From Akkermansia muciniphila (GTDB lineage: Bacteria; Verrucomicrobiota; Verrucomicrobiia; Verrucomicrobiales; Akkermansiaceae): a stretch of DNA of 64,000 nucleotides. The stretch covers positions 1,674,001-1,738,000 of the forward strand of contig NZ_CP114598.1 in NCBI RefSeq assembly GCF_030848305.1, written 5' to 3'. The translations under genes and the position numbers were made by a program. This document shows, piece by piece, positions 1 to 8,647 of this stretch. Position 1 is the first letter of the stretch, and each line of letters begins with the position of its first letter. The notes under the pieces were generated by a model. The model had not been told where the DNA came from. It made no database searches and worked only from the letters and a program-made list of their open reading frames with translations.

Positions 1-410
1 CCTGGATGGAATACCGGTCGGAAATGCAGGCTCCCGTTTTGGGGAAGGACAAGATTTCCGGTTGCCATGAATATAACAACTCCCTGCGTTTCATGCCGTG
101 GCGTTCCACGGAGTTCATAGTGGGGCACCGTTATTTGAACCAGCATTCCCTTCTGGAGGACAACAGCCAGCTGGATTTGCGCATTTTGCAGCGTTTTTCG
201 GAAGCCTGGGCTTTCAGCGGCAAGTGGCGTTTTTCCCTGCTGGACGGCAAGATGGACATTCAGGAATATAATGTGTACCACAATATGGGGTCCTGGTATT
301 TGGGTGTGGGCGCTTTCGTCCGCAAGAACGGGAACAAAAACGAATTCGGGCTGGGCATCAGCTTCACCATCCAGCAGACCGGGGATTATATGCCGGTCAA
401 ATTCCTTTGA
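1..410 (+). CDS. C-terminal end of a beta-barrel outer-membrane protein, probably LptD (partial)
   Basis: The reading frame is open to the left edge, so only about the last 135 residues are present. They show alternating polar and aromatic residues typical of transmembrane beta strands (for example YNVYHNMGSWYLGVGAFVR), and a terminal strand GLGISFTIQ near the end. The order of strands, with a conserved strand followed by a short Gly-rich segment, resembles the C-terminal domain of LptD/OstA, the outer-membrane protein that inserts lipopolysaccharide into the outer leaflet. LptD is the best guess; another large beta-barrel protein cannot be excluded because the N-terminal OstA domain lies outside the window. 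Confidence 0.5.
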   Translation, partial: WMEYRSEMQAPVLGKDKISGCHEYNNSLRFMPWRSTEFIVGHRYLNQHSLLEDNSQLDLRILQRFSEAWAFSGKWRFSLLDGKMDIQEYNVYHNMGSWYLGVGAFVRKNGNKNEFGLGISFTIQQTGDYMPVKFL

Positions 411-622
411 TGCCCGGAAAGCCGCGCGGTTGGCGGGATGGGGAGCGGAGCTGTTTCCGGCGTGCCGGACAGGAAGAAGGGCGGGGCCGGCAGGGAGCCG
501 CTGCCGCTCTTGTGCCGGAACCTTGGCTTGCATTCCGGCAGGGAACGGGGAAAATGCCAGGGCATGGAGCAAGCTGCGGGGAAAAGCCGCCCGGCTTCCT
601 GCATGAAACATCATACACGAAT

Positions 623-1264
623 ATGAACGCTCAGGAATTGATCGAGACGCTGGAATGGCGTTACGCCACCAAGGTATTCAATCCGGACCGCCGCATTCCG
701 GCGGAAGACTGGGAAGCCCTTCTGGAATCCCTTCATTTGAGCCCTTCCTCCCTGGGGCTTCAGATGTGGAAGTTCCTTGATGTCCGGGATCCCTCTGTGC
801 GTTCCCGGCTTCGGGAGGTTTCATGGGGACAGCCCCAGGTTACGGACGCTTCCCGTCTGGTGGTTTTTTGTGCCCGCAGGGACTTCAAGCCGGAAGACGT
901 GCAGCGCTATCTGGAACGTATCGTGGAAGTGCGCGGTGTCACCATGGATTCCCTGGACCAGTACCGCGCCCGCATTTTTGAACTGGTGGGTTCCAAGTCT
1001 CCGGAAGCGCTGAAAGCCTGGCTGGAACGGCAGGTGTACATTGCCCTCGGGTTCATGATGAGCTGCGCCGCGGATCTCCGCGTGGACACCTGCGCGCTGG
1101 AAGGGATGGATCCGCTTGCCTATGACCGTATTCTTCATCTGGAGAATTCCCCTTATTACACGCTTTGCGCCCTGGCCCTGGGTTACCGGAATGAAGAGGC
1201 GGATAAGTACGCCCGCCTGGCGAAAGTGCGTTTTGACCGGGATGAGGTCATTCCGGTCATCTGA
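623..1264 (+). CDS. NAD(P)H-dependent nitroreductase family flavoprotein
   Basis: 213 residues, the usual size for NfsB/DrgA-type FMN oxidoreductases. The N-terminus MNAQELIETLEWRYATKVFN matches the family pattern in which an early Arg-x-x-x-Lys-x-Phe segment contacts FMN, followed by a Ser-Ser-x-Gly-Leu-Q segment (about residues 42-48) that lines the flavin site. Such enzymes reduce nitroaromatics or quinones with NAD(P)H in the cytoplasm; the natural substrate is unknown. The frame is open further upstream to 407, but that part is low-complexity and unlike the family, so the ATG at 623 is preferred. It converges with the next gene, 12 bases away. Confidence 0.85.
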   Translation: MNAQELIETLEWRYATKVFNPDRRIPAEDWEALLESLHLSPSSLGLQMWKFLDVRDPSVRSRLREVSWGQPQVTDASRLVVFCARRDFKPEDVQRYLERIVEVRGVTMDSLDQYRARIFELVGSKSPEALKAWLERQVYIALGFMMSCAADLRVDTCALEGMDPLAYDRILHLENSPYYTLCALALGYRNEEADKYARLAKVRFDRDEVIPVI

Positions 1265-1276
1265 CGGAGTTTTTTA

Positions 1277-2053
1277 CTAATCCCCGGTTTCAAGCAGCAG
1301 CCGCATGTCTTCCGGCAGGGGGGCTTCCGCGGTGAAGGTCTCTTCATCAAACGGAAATTCCAGCCGGCAGGCATGCAGCGCATGGCGCGGCAGAACCAGC
1401 CGCTCCTCCAGTTCCCGGCTCCATCCATGCTGGATGTATTCCAGATAGCAATGTTCGGACGGACCGTAAATTTTGTCACCCAGGATGGGATGTCCCAAGT
1501 GTGCCAAATGCACGCGTATCTGGTGCATGCGTCCCGTTTCCGGAATGCACCGGACCAGCGCCAGAGGGCCCCAGCGTGTGTTCCACGTTCGTTCTTTCCG
1601 GAAAACGGTAGTGCATGCTTTGCCGGCTGGATGCACGGCCTGTTTGACCCATATGCGGCTTTCCGCCACTTCCCCCTGTCTCAAAATGGGGGCGGCACAT
1701 GCTGTTTCCGTCCATTCAGGCCATCCTTGCACGATCGCCAGATATTCCTTGTGCATCAGGCGCCGCTGCATGGCTCTTCCCAGCTCCCTGGCCGCTCTTT
1801 TGTTTTTAGAAATCAGCGTCAGGCCGCTGGTTTCCCGGTCCAGCCTGTTGACCAGGGAAAGGGCGGCTCCGTTGGCTATTTCGTAGCTTAGCAGGGCTTC
1901 CACCCCTTCCAGAAGGTTGGGTTCCTTTTTCCCGTTGGACGGGTGGACGATGAGGGGCGCCCCCTTGTCCACCACAATCCAGTCCCCGGATTCCGCCGCT
2001 ACCTCAAAGTGCGGAAAACAGGCAATCGGCGCGTCGGAAATAGGGATCCACAT
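1277..2053 (-). CDS. RluA-family pseudouridine synthase
   Basis: 258 residues from the ATG at 2053. The active-site motif NRLDRETSGL carries the catalytic Asp of the RluA/RsuA/TruB superfamily, followed by GRMHQIRVHLAHLGHPILGD, the classic RluA C-terminal signature. It isomerises uridines in rRNA or tRNA. There is no N-terminal S4 domain, as in the shorter RluA/TruC-like members; the target base cannot be told from sequence. An in-frame start at 2155 would overlap the upstream RsuA-like gene by almost 90 bases, so 2053 is chosen, 14 bases after that gene ends. The two synthases are probably cotranscribed. Confidence 0.88.
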   Translation of the reverse strand: MWIPISDAPIACFPHFEVAAESGDWIVVDKGAPLIVHPSNGKKEPNLLEGVEALLSYEIANGAALSLVNRLDRETSGLTLISKNKRAARELGRAMQRRLMHKEYLAIVQGWPEWTETACAAPILRQGEVAESRIWVKQAVHPAGKACTTVFRKERTWNTRWGPLALVRCIPETGRMHQIRVHLAHLGHPILGDKIYGPSEHCYLEYIQHGWSRELEERLVLPRHALHACRLEFPFDEETFTAEAPLPEDMRLLLETGD

Positions 2054-2067
2054 GGCGGACGGGAGGA

Positions 2068-2760
2068 TTACAGCGTCTCCGGACGGATGGGCGCCCATTC
2101 CCCCGGTTTCAGGTTCAGGCTGTCCAGATGCAGGGAGCCGATGGAAATACGGCACAGAGATAAGACGGGAGCGCCTGCGGCGGCCAGCATGCGGCGGACC
2201 TGGTGGTATTTCCCTTCCGTAAGCGTCAGCCGGGCAAGCCGCGGCTCCCGGATTTCCAGCAGGGCGGGGGCGCAGGGGCGAGCCTCCCCATTTAGCGTGA
2301 GAGTCCCGGAGGCGAACAGCTCCACGGCTTCTATAGGGATATCCTTCTCCGTGACGGCTTCATAAACCTTGGCGACGTGATGGCGGGGGGAGGTCATGCG
2401 GTGGATGAATTTTCCATCATCCGTGAGGAGCAGCAGACCGGAAGTTTCCTTGTCCAGCCGTCCTACGGAAGAGACCGCAGGGTTTCTGTTCCGCCACCGG
2501 AAGGGCAGCAGATCGTAAATCAAATCCCCCTCACCGTCGTCATGGCTGCATGTGTACCCTTCAGGTTTGTAAAGGGCGGCGTACAGGCCGTCCGGGAATT
2601 CTACAGGCTCTCCGTCCAGCAGGATGCCTTCCGCCTGCACCTTGTCCGTGGGCGCGGAGCATGGTTTTCCTTTGAATGTAACGGAGTGGCGTTTGATCCA
2701 ACCCGGCGCTTCCCGCCTGGAACAATATCCGTAACGGGATAAAAGAGCATCCAGTCTCAT
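2068..2760 (-). CDS. RsuA/RluB-type pseudouridine synthase with S4 domain
   Basis: 230 residues. The N-terminus MRLDALLSRYGYCSRREAPG is a typical S4 RNA-binding domain start, and GRLDKETSGLLLLTDDG contains the catalytic Asp. The segment EGKYHQVRRMLAAAG is the conserved RsuA-family motif. It modifies a uridine in 16S or 23S rRNA (RsuA acts on U516 of 16S rRNA in E. coli). It is the first gene of a two-gene unit with the RluA-like synthase and is transcribed divergently from the TPR gene, 135 bases away. Confidence 0.88.
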   Translation of the reverse strand: MRLDALLSRYGYCSRREAPGWIKRHSVTFKGKPCSAPTDKVQAEGILLDGEPVEFPDGLYAALYKPEGYTCSHDDGEGDLIYDLLPFRWRNRNPAVSSVGRLDKETSGLLLLTDDGKFIHRMTSPRHHVAKVYEAVTEKDIPIEAVELFASGTLTLNGEARPCAPALLEIREPRLARLTLTEGKYHQVRRMLAAAGAPVLSLCRISIGSLHLDSLNLKPGEWAPIRPETL

Positions 2761-2895
2761 ACGGCGTATTTTTTCCTAACGGGAACAAAAAACAAGGTTG
2801 AAGTATGCCTCCCCGGCTGATACCATTGGACCATTACATGCAGGGCCGCCCTGTTGGGGCGCTGCCATTATTCCCATTTACGCTTATATAGTTCC

Positions 2896-4278
2896 ATGAT
2901 TGAAACGATTACAGAAGAACAGTTGACTCCCCAGCAGGCCGAATTTTGGGTGCGCGCCCGCCAGGCGGTGGACATGAACAATTATCCTTATGCCGTCAGT
3001 CTGCTCAAGGCCCTGGTAAAGCAGCTCCCCGGCTTTCTGGAAGGACGCAAGGCGTTGCGCGCCTGTGAAATCAAATTGAATCCGGAGGCCAAGAGAGGAG
3101 GCCTGTTCAGCGGCATGAAAATCAGCACCAGCAAGCTCACTTCTTCCAAAAAAGACGCGGCTACCCAGCTTTCCGCGCTGGAAGACGAATTGGAACATGA
3201 TCCTTACAGCATTCCGGTCAATGAGGCCCTGTTCATGGCTGCCATGGAAGTGGATTTTCCGGACTTGGCCGCTTTTGCTCTGGAGACCGTCCGCCAGGGG
3301 CACCCGGGCAATAAGAAAATGCTCCATATGCTGGCCTCCCATTACGTTTCCCGGGATATGCCGGCCCAGGCTGCGGAGGTGTACCATGACCTTGTAAAGC
3401 TGGATCCTACGGACAGTGTGGCCGTGAAGAGTGAAAAGGACTGCATGGCACGCGCCACGATGCAGCAGCAAAAGTGGGAGGAAGCCAAAAGCTTCCGGGA
3501 CGTGATGAAGAACTCATCCGAAACGAACACCCTGGACAAGAGCGACAAGAAAGGACTCACCCGTGCGGAACTGGAAGAGCGCCTGGGGCTTCTCTCCGCC
3601 CGTTACGCCCAGAACCAGCAGGATCTGGCCGTCGTGCGCGACATTGCCGGCGTTTATGAACAAATGGAAGACTGGGCGAATGCCTATTCCTTCTATAATT
3701 ATGCGTTCAGCCTCAGCAACAATGATATTTCCCTGGAAAACAAGGCCTCGGAAATGAATGAGCGCTGCCGCAAGGCCCAGGTGGAGGAAATCCGCCGCCG
3801 CGCTGCCGCGGAGCCGGATAATAAGGAGCTTCAGGAACAGCTGGCCCAGTTCAGCAAGGAGGCCGCGGAACAGCAGGTGGCCTTGTGCCGCCAGCGCGTG
3901 GAAAACAACCCCACGGATCCGCAGACCCGTTTTGAACTGGGGCAGGCCCTCTTCGACTGCGGCAATTACACGGAAGCCATTCCGGAACTCCAGCGCGCCC
4001 GCAACAATCCCCATATCCGCATCCGCGCCATGCTGTTGCTTGGCAAGTGTTATGACGCCAAGAACATGCATGATATGGCCCTGCGCCAGCTGGAGGAAGC
4101 CAATAAGGAATTAATAGAAATGAATGATACCAAGAAGGAAATCCTCTACATGATCGGCCTGCTTTATGAAAAGCAGGGCAAGAAGGGGGAATCCCTGGCT
4201 GCATTCCAGCAGATTTACGATGCCGAGTACGGCTACCGCGACGTAGCCCGGCGTGTGGAATCCTCTTACGGCAATTAA
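2896..4278 (+). CDS. Tetratricopeptide-repeat protein of unknown function
   Basis: 460 residues from the ATG at 2896; the earlier in-frame ATG at 2854 adds an uncharacteristic 14 residues. There is no signal peptide or membrane helix, so it is probably cytoplasmic. TPR-like helices occur through most of the length: PYAVSLLKALVKQLPGFLEG near the N-terminus, the 170-200 region (AAEVYHDLVKLDPTDSVAVK), about 275-305 (NAYSFYNYAFSLSNNDISLE) and the C-terminal 350-450 region. A Lys/Ser-rich linker (about 80-100) separates the first repeat from the rest. TPR proteins usually act as protein-binding scaffolds; no partner is indicated. A strong terminator follows. Confidence 0.75.
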   Translation: MIETITEEQLTPQQAEFWVRARQAVDMNNYPYAVSLLKALVKQLPGFLEGRKALRACEIKLNPEAKRGGLFSGMKISTSKLTSSKKDAATQLSALEDELEHDPYSIPVNEALFMAAMEVDFPDLAAFALETVRQGHPGNKKMLHMLASHYVSRDMPAQAAEVYHDLVKLDPTDSVAVKSEKDCMARATMQQQKWEEAKSFRDVMKNSSETNTLDKSDKKGLTRAELEERLGLLSARYAQNQQDLAVVRDIAGVYEQMEDWANAYSFYNYAFSLSNNDISLENKASEMNERCRKAQVEEIRRRAAAEPDNKELQEQLAQFSKEAAEQQVALCRQRVENNPTDPQTRFELGQALFDCGNYTEAIPELQRARNNPHIRIRAMLLLGKCYDAKNMHDMALRQLEEANKELIEMNDTKKEILYMIGLLYEKQGKKGESLAAFQQIYDAEYGYRDVARRVESSYGN

Positions 4279-4317
4279 GGCGGTTTTCATTCCGCGCCCG
4301 TAATGGGACGCCATGCT

Positions 4318-4355
4318 CAAAGCCTTTGCCGTTTCCGGCAAAGGCTTTGTTGTTG
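4318..4355 (+). terminator. Rho-independent terminator after the TPR gene
   Basis: A perfect 14-bp stem (4318-4331 with 4336-4349) with a 4-base loop is followed by a T-rich tail. It lies 40 bases past the TPR stop codon and insulates the kinase gene downstream. Confidence 0.8.
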
Positions 4356-4394
4356 GAAGGTTATGACAGATTGTTTTTTTCTTATGAAACATGA

Positions 4395-4925
4395 ATGATC
4401 AATGTTTTTATGATTCTTCTGATTGGCGGCGGCACGCATACCGGGAAAACGCTTGCGGCGCAGCGGGTGCTTGAAAAATATTCCTATCCCTATTTGTCCA
4501 TTGACCATTTAAAGATGGGGTTGATACGCAGCGGAATGTGTCCCCTTTCTCCTGAGAGCCCCGATGAAGAGCTGACCCCCTTCCTCTGGGGCATGATCAG
4601 GGAAATTGTAAAGACCGCGATTGAAAACGGTCAGAATTTAGTGGTGGAAGGTTGCTATATTCCCTTTGACTGGAAAAAGGATTTTACGCAAGCCTGCCGG
4701 GAACAGATACGGTATGTATGCCTGATTTTTTCAGAGAATTATATTCAAGGGCATTATCATGATATCCTGAATTATGAGAATGCGATTGAAAAGCGTGTGG
4801 AGAATGCTGCCTTGACACGGGAAGAGTTGCTGCGTGAAAACAGGGACAATCTTGAAAAATGCAGGTTCTACGGCTGTGACTATCTGTTGATTGACGAGCC
4901 TTACAATGTGGAGATCGTGTTGTAG
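4395..4925 (+). CDS. Small P-loop kinase-like protein
   Basis: 176 residues. A Walker A motif GGGTHTGKT (residues 11-19) directly follows a hydrophobic first strand, as in small-molecule kinases of the adenylate-kinase/shikimate-kinase fold. LVVEGCYIPFDW (about 83-94) and a C-terminal CDYLLID segment fit the same fold. The substrate is unknown; 2-phosphoglycerate-kinase-like or zeta-toxin-like P-loop enzymes are alternatives, but no antitoxin partner is seen. The start is either 4395 or 4410. The gene looks more AT-rich than its neighbours and lies beside a gene-poor stretch and a tRNA, which hints at acquisition by transfer. Confidence 0.65.
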   Translation: MINVFMILLIGGGTHTGKTLAAQRVLEKYSYPYLSIDHLKMGLIRSGMCPLSPESPDEELTPFLWGMIREIVKTAIENGQNLVVEGCYIPFDWKKDFTQACREQIRYVCLIFSENYIQGHYHDILNYENAIEKRVENAALTREELLRENRDNLEKCRFYGCDYLLIDEPYNVEIVL

Positions 4926-5454
4926 AGAACAGAGGTTTCAAATTGTTCCGGGGAAGGAAAAAGGATGTTATGCCGGATTGCTTTGTTCATAGGGACAGGC
5001 GGTAAGGGGCCGTGTAATGCGTCAAGACCTCTGATAGAACTATGCCGGGTATCTTAATAACTTGTCCAGCCGCCCACTCCGTGCAGGGTGTTTGCATCGG
5101 CTTTGCCCGGCCAGCAGGCCATTTCTGGCCACTGCCTCGTATCTTTCCCTGGTAGCCTCGTTATGAACGCCTGTATCCTGTCATTGAGCATTCATCGCAT
5201 CTTTAACGCCCTCTCGCTGGACGGTTGGGAATCCGGTTTTGGACTGCCCGTAGTCACCATCGCAAACCTGGTCGCATCATTTTCGGCGTTCACCGTCTGA
5301 CCATCCATCCCCGCAACGCATACAATGCAGCCGTATGCAAATGGGGTAATCAATGGATTCGAAATACTGACGCATACCCATCCCTTGCCATTTCTGCGGC
5401 CCACAATACGGCATTTTTCATTTTGACGTGTGGCTGTTTTAACAACAGGGGAAA
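4926..5454. other. Gene-poor stretch between the kinase gene and tRNA-Pro
   Basis: About 530 bases with no convincing gene. Short open frames exist (for example 5088-5300 on plus), but none shows a recognisable domain, ribosome site or codon pattern like the neighbours. It lies on the 3' side of tRNA-Pro, a common position for integrated-element remnants; I see no integrase fragment and no copy of the tRNA 3' end. Confidence 0.5.
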
Positions 5455-5491
5455 ATAAAAACCGCTGTAAGCGTTTCAGCTTACAGCGGTT
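5455..5491 (-). terminator. Terminator of tRNA-Pro
   Basis: A perfect 13-bp stem (5460-5472 with 5479-5491) and 6-base loop follow the encoded CCA end of the tRNA by five bases on the minus strand, and are followed by a T-rich run. This is a textbook intrinsic terminator for the single tRNA transcript. Confidence 0.88.
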
Positions 5492-5496
5492 AAAAA

Positions 5497-5573
5497 TGGT
5501 CGGGTTGACAGGATTCGAACCTGCGACCCCCTGCACCCCATGCAGGTGCGCTACCAGACTGCGCTACAACCCG
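5497..5573 (-). tRNA. tRNA-Pro (anticodon GGG)
   Basis: A complete 77-base tRNA on the minus strand. The acceptor stem is CGGGTTG paired with CAACCCG (7 bp) with discriminator A and a genomically encoded CCA. The D stem is GCGC/GCGC, the anticodon stem CCTGC/GCAGG, and the seven-base loop ATGGGGT gives anticodon GGG. The T arm is GCAGG-TTCGAAT-CCTGT. It reads CCC and, by wobble, CCU proline codons. It is a single-gene transcript ending in the adjacent hairpin. Confidence 0.95.
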
Positions 5574-5637
5574 ATGAACTCGGACCGACCGGGGTCGTGT
5601 CTCGTGACGGCGAGGTGTATATAGGAAAACTTTAGTG

Positions 5638-5666
5638 TTGGCAAGAGTCTTTTTTCATAGCATACC
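5638..5666 (+). promoter_or_regulatory. Candidate sigma-70-type promoter of argC
   Basis: TTGGCA (5638-5643), a 17-base spacer and CATACC (5661-5666) resemble -35 and -10 boxes. The -10 box ends only 9 bases before the argC ATG, which predicts a leader of a few bases or none. This is pattern matching only. Confidence 0.35.
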
Positions 5667-5675
5667 TTTTTTGTC

Positions 5676-6719
5676 ATGAAGCAAGTTCAAGTTGCAGTCG
5701 TCGGAGCCAGTGGCTACACCGGGCAGGAGTTGTTGCGCATCCTTTTGAACCATCGCGGCGTGAAGCTGGTATGCGCTACTTCCCGCCAGTATGCCGGGCA
5801 GCCGTTGTGGGAGGTTTTCCCCCGTTTTCGGCAGGTTCCGGGTTCCGACCTGAAGTTTACGGATTCCGATGTGGAAGCGATTGCCGCCACTGGGGCGGAG
5901 GTCGCTTTTCTGGCCCTGCCTCATGGCGTGGCCGCTTCCTATGCCCGCGGTCTGGTGGACCGGGGCGTGCGCGTGATTGACCTGAGCGCGGATTTCCGTC
6001 TGGACAGCCCGGAGGTGTACGAAGAGTATTACGGGAACCCCCACCCGGACACTGCCCTGATGCAGGAGGCCGTGTACGGCTTGCCGGAGTGGCGCCGGGA
6101 GGAGATTGCCCGGGCGCGCATTGTGGCTTCTCCCGGCTGCTATCCCACCAGCATTCTTTTGCCTCTCATTCCCTTGTTCAAGGCGGGCATGCTGGAGCCG
6201 GAGAACGTGGTGGTCTGTTCCGGCAGCGGCGTGAGCGGAGCGGGGCGCAAGGCGTCCATTCCGCTGCTGTTCTGCGAGTGCAATGAGAGTTTTCATGCCT
6301 ACGGAGTGCCGAAACACCGCCATTTGAGTGAAATTGAACAGGAGCTTTCCCATGCCGCGGGGGAAACGGTGGTGATGTCCTTTACCCCCCATTTGATTCC
6401 CGTTAATACGGGCATCTGCTCCACGATTACGGCCAAAGTGAAAAAGGGGGCGGACCCCGAATGCGTCGGCCGCCTGCTGGAAGAAGCTTATGCCGCGGCC
6501 CCGTTCGTCCGCCTTCTGGGGCGCAACCAGCCTGCGGATACTAAGAATGTAACGCGGACGAACTGCGTGGACATTGGCTGGGCTTATGATCCCCGCACGA
6601 ACCGCGTGATTCTGATGAGCGCGGAGGATAATGTGGTGAAGGGTGCGGGGGGCCAGGCCGTTCAGTCCTTCAATATCATGTGCGGATTTGATGAAACGGA
6701 AGGCTTGTGGGTTCTGTAG
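5676..6719 (+). CDS. argC: N-acetyl-gamma-glutamyl-phosphate reductase
   Basis: 347 residues, the family's usual length. It performs the NADPH-dependent reduction of N-acetylglutamyl phosphate to the semialdehyde, the third step of arginine synthesis. The N-terminal dinucleotide site GASGYTGQELLRIL is at residues 10-23; the catalytic Cys lies in ASPGCYPTS, and the conserved His is in FTPHLIPVNTGI. The downstream argJ begins 9 bases after its stop, so the two form an arginine operon. No ARG-box-like operator is recognised upstream. Confidence 0.96.
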   Translation: MKQVQVAVVGASGYTGQELLRILLNHRGVKLVCATSRQYAGQPLWEVFPRFRQVPGSDLKFTDSDVEAIAATGAEVAFLALPHGVAASYARGLVDRGVRVIDLSADFRLDSPEVYEEYYGNPHPDTALMQEAVYGLPEWRREEIARARIVASPGCYPTSILLPLIPLFKAGMLEPENVVVCSGSGVSGAGRKASIPLLFCECNESFHAYGVPKHRHLSEIEQELSHAAGETVVMSFTPHLIPVNTGICSTITAKVKKGADPECVGRLLEEAYAAAPFVRLLGRNQPADTKNVTRTNCVDIGWAYDPRTNRVILMSAEDNVVKGAGGQAVQSFNIMCGFDETEGLWVL

Positions 6720-6728
6720 CTTTTTGAT

Positions 6729-8006
6729 ATGTTGAAAGACACTTTCAAGACGATGAATGATTCATCCTATATTCCGGTTGACGGGGGCGTTTGCGCGCCC
6801 CGGGGATTTTTGGGGAGCGCCGTAAGCTGCGGCATCAAGAAGCCTACGGCCACGCGTCTGGACCTGGCCCTGATTTATTCCACGGAACCCTGCGTGTCCG
6901 CAGGAACGTTTACGACCAACCGCGTGCAGGCCGCCTGCGTGAAGGTGAGCCGGGAGCATCTCCGGAAAGGAAATATCCGCGCCATCGTGGCGAACAGCGG
7001 GAACGCGAACGCCTGCACCGGTACCCGGGGTGTGGAGGACGCCAGGGGCGAATGCCGCAGCGTTGCGGAGCTTCTGGGGCTGGAGCCCGCAGAAGTGGCC
7101 GTATGTTCCACCGGCGTGATTGGCCTGCCAATGCCTATGATGCGCATTTATCCGAAGTTCCCGGAGTTGGCGGAGGGTCTTTCCCGCGACAAGGGGCATG
7201 AGGTGGCCCAGGCCGTGATGACCAGCGATACGAAGGAGAAAATCATCGCCATTGAATTTGTGGTGCAGGGCAAACCCGTGCGCATCGGCGCCTGCTGCAA
7301 GGGGGCTGGCATGATCAATCCCTGCATGGCGACCATGTTGTGCTTTATCACGACGGATGCGGGCGTTTCCCGCGATGTGCTGGAGCTGTGCGTGCAGTCC
7401 GGAGTGAAGAGTTCTTTTAACTGCATCACCATTGACGGAGACATGAGCACGAATGACACGGTTCTGGTGATGGCGAACGGGGCGTCCGGCGTGAAGCTGG
7501 AAACTCCGGAAGATATTTACGCTTTCCAGCAGGCTTTGGCCCATGTGATGCTGGAACTGGCCAAGCACATCGTGCAGGACGGAGAGCGGGTGACCAAGTT
7601 CGTCACCGTGCATGTGACGGGAGGCCGCACGGAGGATGAAGCGAAAAAAGCGGCGGAAGCCGTAGCCAAGTCTTCCCTGGTGAAGAGTTCCTGGAACGGG
7701 AACGATCCCAACTGGGGGCGCATTATTCATGCTGTGGGCTACTGCGGAGCAAAGGTGGACGAAGAGAAGATAGACATCGACATCGCCGGTTTGGCCGCCT
7801 GCCGCGGCGGCGTGCAGGCGGATACTCCGTCCGACGATTTGCGGCAGGCCGTGCAGGTTCCCGCGTTCCAGGTGGATATCAATTTGAATCGGGGCGAGTT
7901 TTCCCATACGGTGTATACCACGGATTTGTCTCCGGAATACGTGGATTTCAACCGTTCCGAGTATGCGTACTGGAACCAGGCGAAGGCGGACGGCCTGACC
8001 TGTTAA
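6729..8006 (+). CDS. argJ: Bifunctional ornithine acetyltransferase / N-acetylglutamate synthase
   Basis: 425 residues. ArgJ transfers acetyl from N-acetylornithine to glutamate, recycling the acetyl group. The self-cleavage motif KGAGMINPCMATML carries the Thr that becomes the N-terminal nucleophile of the beta subunit. NSGNANACTG and the C-terminal PNWGR motif are also family hallmarks. The start at 6729 is taken; an ATG at 6753 is possible because residues 1-8 are not conserved. It directly follows argC. Whether it is bifunctional or only transfers acetyl cannot be judged from sequence. Confidence 0.96.
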   Translation: MLKDTFKTMNDSSYIPVDGGVCAPRGFLGSAVSCGIKKPTATRLDLALIYSTEPCVSAGTFTTNRVQAACVKVSREHLRKGNIRAIVANSGNANACTGTRGVEDARGECRSVAELLGLEPAEVAVCSTGVIGLPMPMMRIYPKFPELAEGLSRDKGHEVAQAVMTSDTKEKIIAIEFVVQGKPVRIGACCKGAGMINPCMATMLCFITTDAGVSRDVLELCVQSGVKSSFNCITIDGDMSTNDTVLVMANGASGVKLETPEDIYAFQQALAHVMLELAKHIVQDGERVTKFVTVHVTGGRTEDEAKKAAEAVAKSSLVKSSWNGNDPNWGRIIHAVGYCGAKVDEEKIDIDIAGLAACRGGVQADTPSDDLRQAVQVPAFQVDINLNRGEFSHTVYTTDLSPEYVDFNRSEYAYWNQAKADGLTC

Positions 8007-8017
8007 CTGGTTCAGTC

Positions 8018-8518
8018 ATGGCGCGTGGCAAATGCCGCCAGGGAAAGGCGGGGGGAATGGTTCCCTCCGCCGGGGTGTTGATGGAGGTGCGGCGCCTTCT
8101 GGATGAAGGCGCTTTCCGCGCTTCCCGCGCCCAGCGTTTCTGTACCGGCGCTGCGGATTGCTGCCGGTTCCGCCTGACCGGGGAGACGCCGCATGTAACG
8201 CTGGGTGAGGCATGGGTGGCCTGGAAGGCGTGGCGCGCTTCCGGACGCACCCGGCTGGAGCTGCCTCCGGACGGGAGCTGCCCTTTTTTAAGCGGGCAGG
8301 GAAGATGCATGATTTATGAAGGCAGGCCGTTAGCGTGCCGCACTCATTTCTGCGTGCCGGCCGGGGGCGCCTTGCCCCGCCGGGAGGTCATTGACCTGAT
8401 TCATGCGCTGGAAGATATTGACGCCGCGCTGGGCGGCGATGGCGCGTCCCGGCTTCCGGAAGCCGTGGCACGGTTGTCCCGAAAAGGCCCAGCGGACGGA
8501 AGGAAGAGGCGGCGATGA
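8018..8518 (+). CDS. YkgJ-family cysteine-cluster protein
   Basis: 166 residues with the UPF0153/YkgJ Cys pattern: FCTGAADCCRF (two Cys groups around residues 43-50), then CPFLSGQGRCMIYEGRPLAC and HFC. This set of Cys residues is thought to bind zinc or an iron-sulfur centre; no reaction is established for the family. The N-terminus is basic and the C-terminus ends in an Arg/Lys-rich tail. It begins 11 bases after argJ and may be read from the same transcript. Confidence 0.8.
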   Translation: MARGKCRQGKAGGMVPSAGVLMEVRRLLDEGAFRASRAQRFCTGAADCCRFRLTGETPHVTLGEAWVAWKAWRASGRTRLELPPDGSCPFLSGQGRCMIYEGRPLACRTHFCVPAGGALPRREVIDLIHALEDIDAALGGDGASRLPEAVARLSRKGPADGRKRRR

Positions 8519-8647
8519 CGGTCCGGGGTTTTGACGGCTGTCAGGTATCTATTTCCGGGCGGGGACATGTTTTCCCGCGTGTGTTGATGACCGGATCCAG
8601 GTCAAGGAGATGGAATTTTCGGGGGAGGCAGGCAGGAAAACGACTTT

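Noticed and set aside
407-622. Extended start of the nitroreductase
   Set aside because: The frame is open but codes for low-complexity Arg/Gly/Pro residues; the family begins at the ATG at 623.
4926-5496. Insertion sequence or integrase remnant
   Set aside because: No transposase or integrase motif and no flanking repeat can be seen; only short unrecognised frames.
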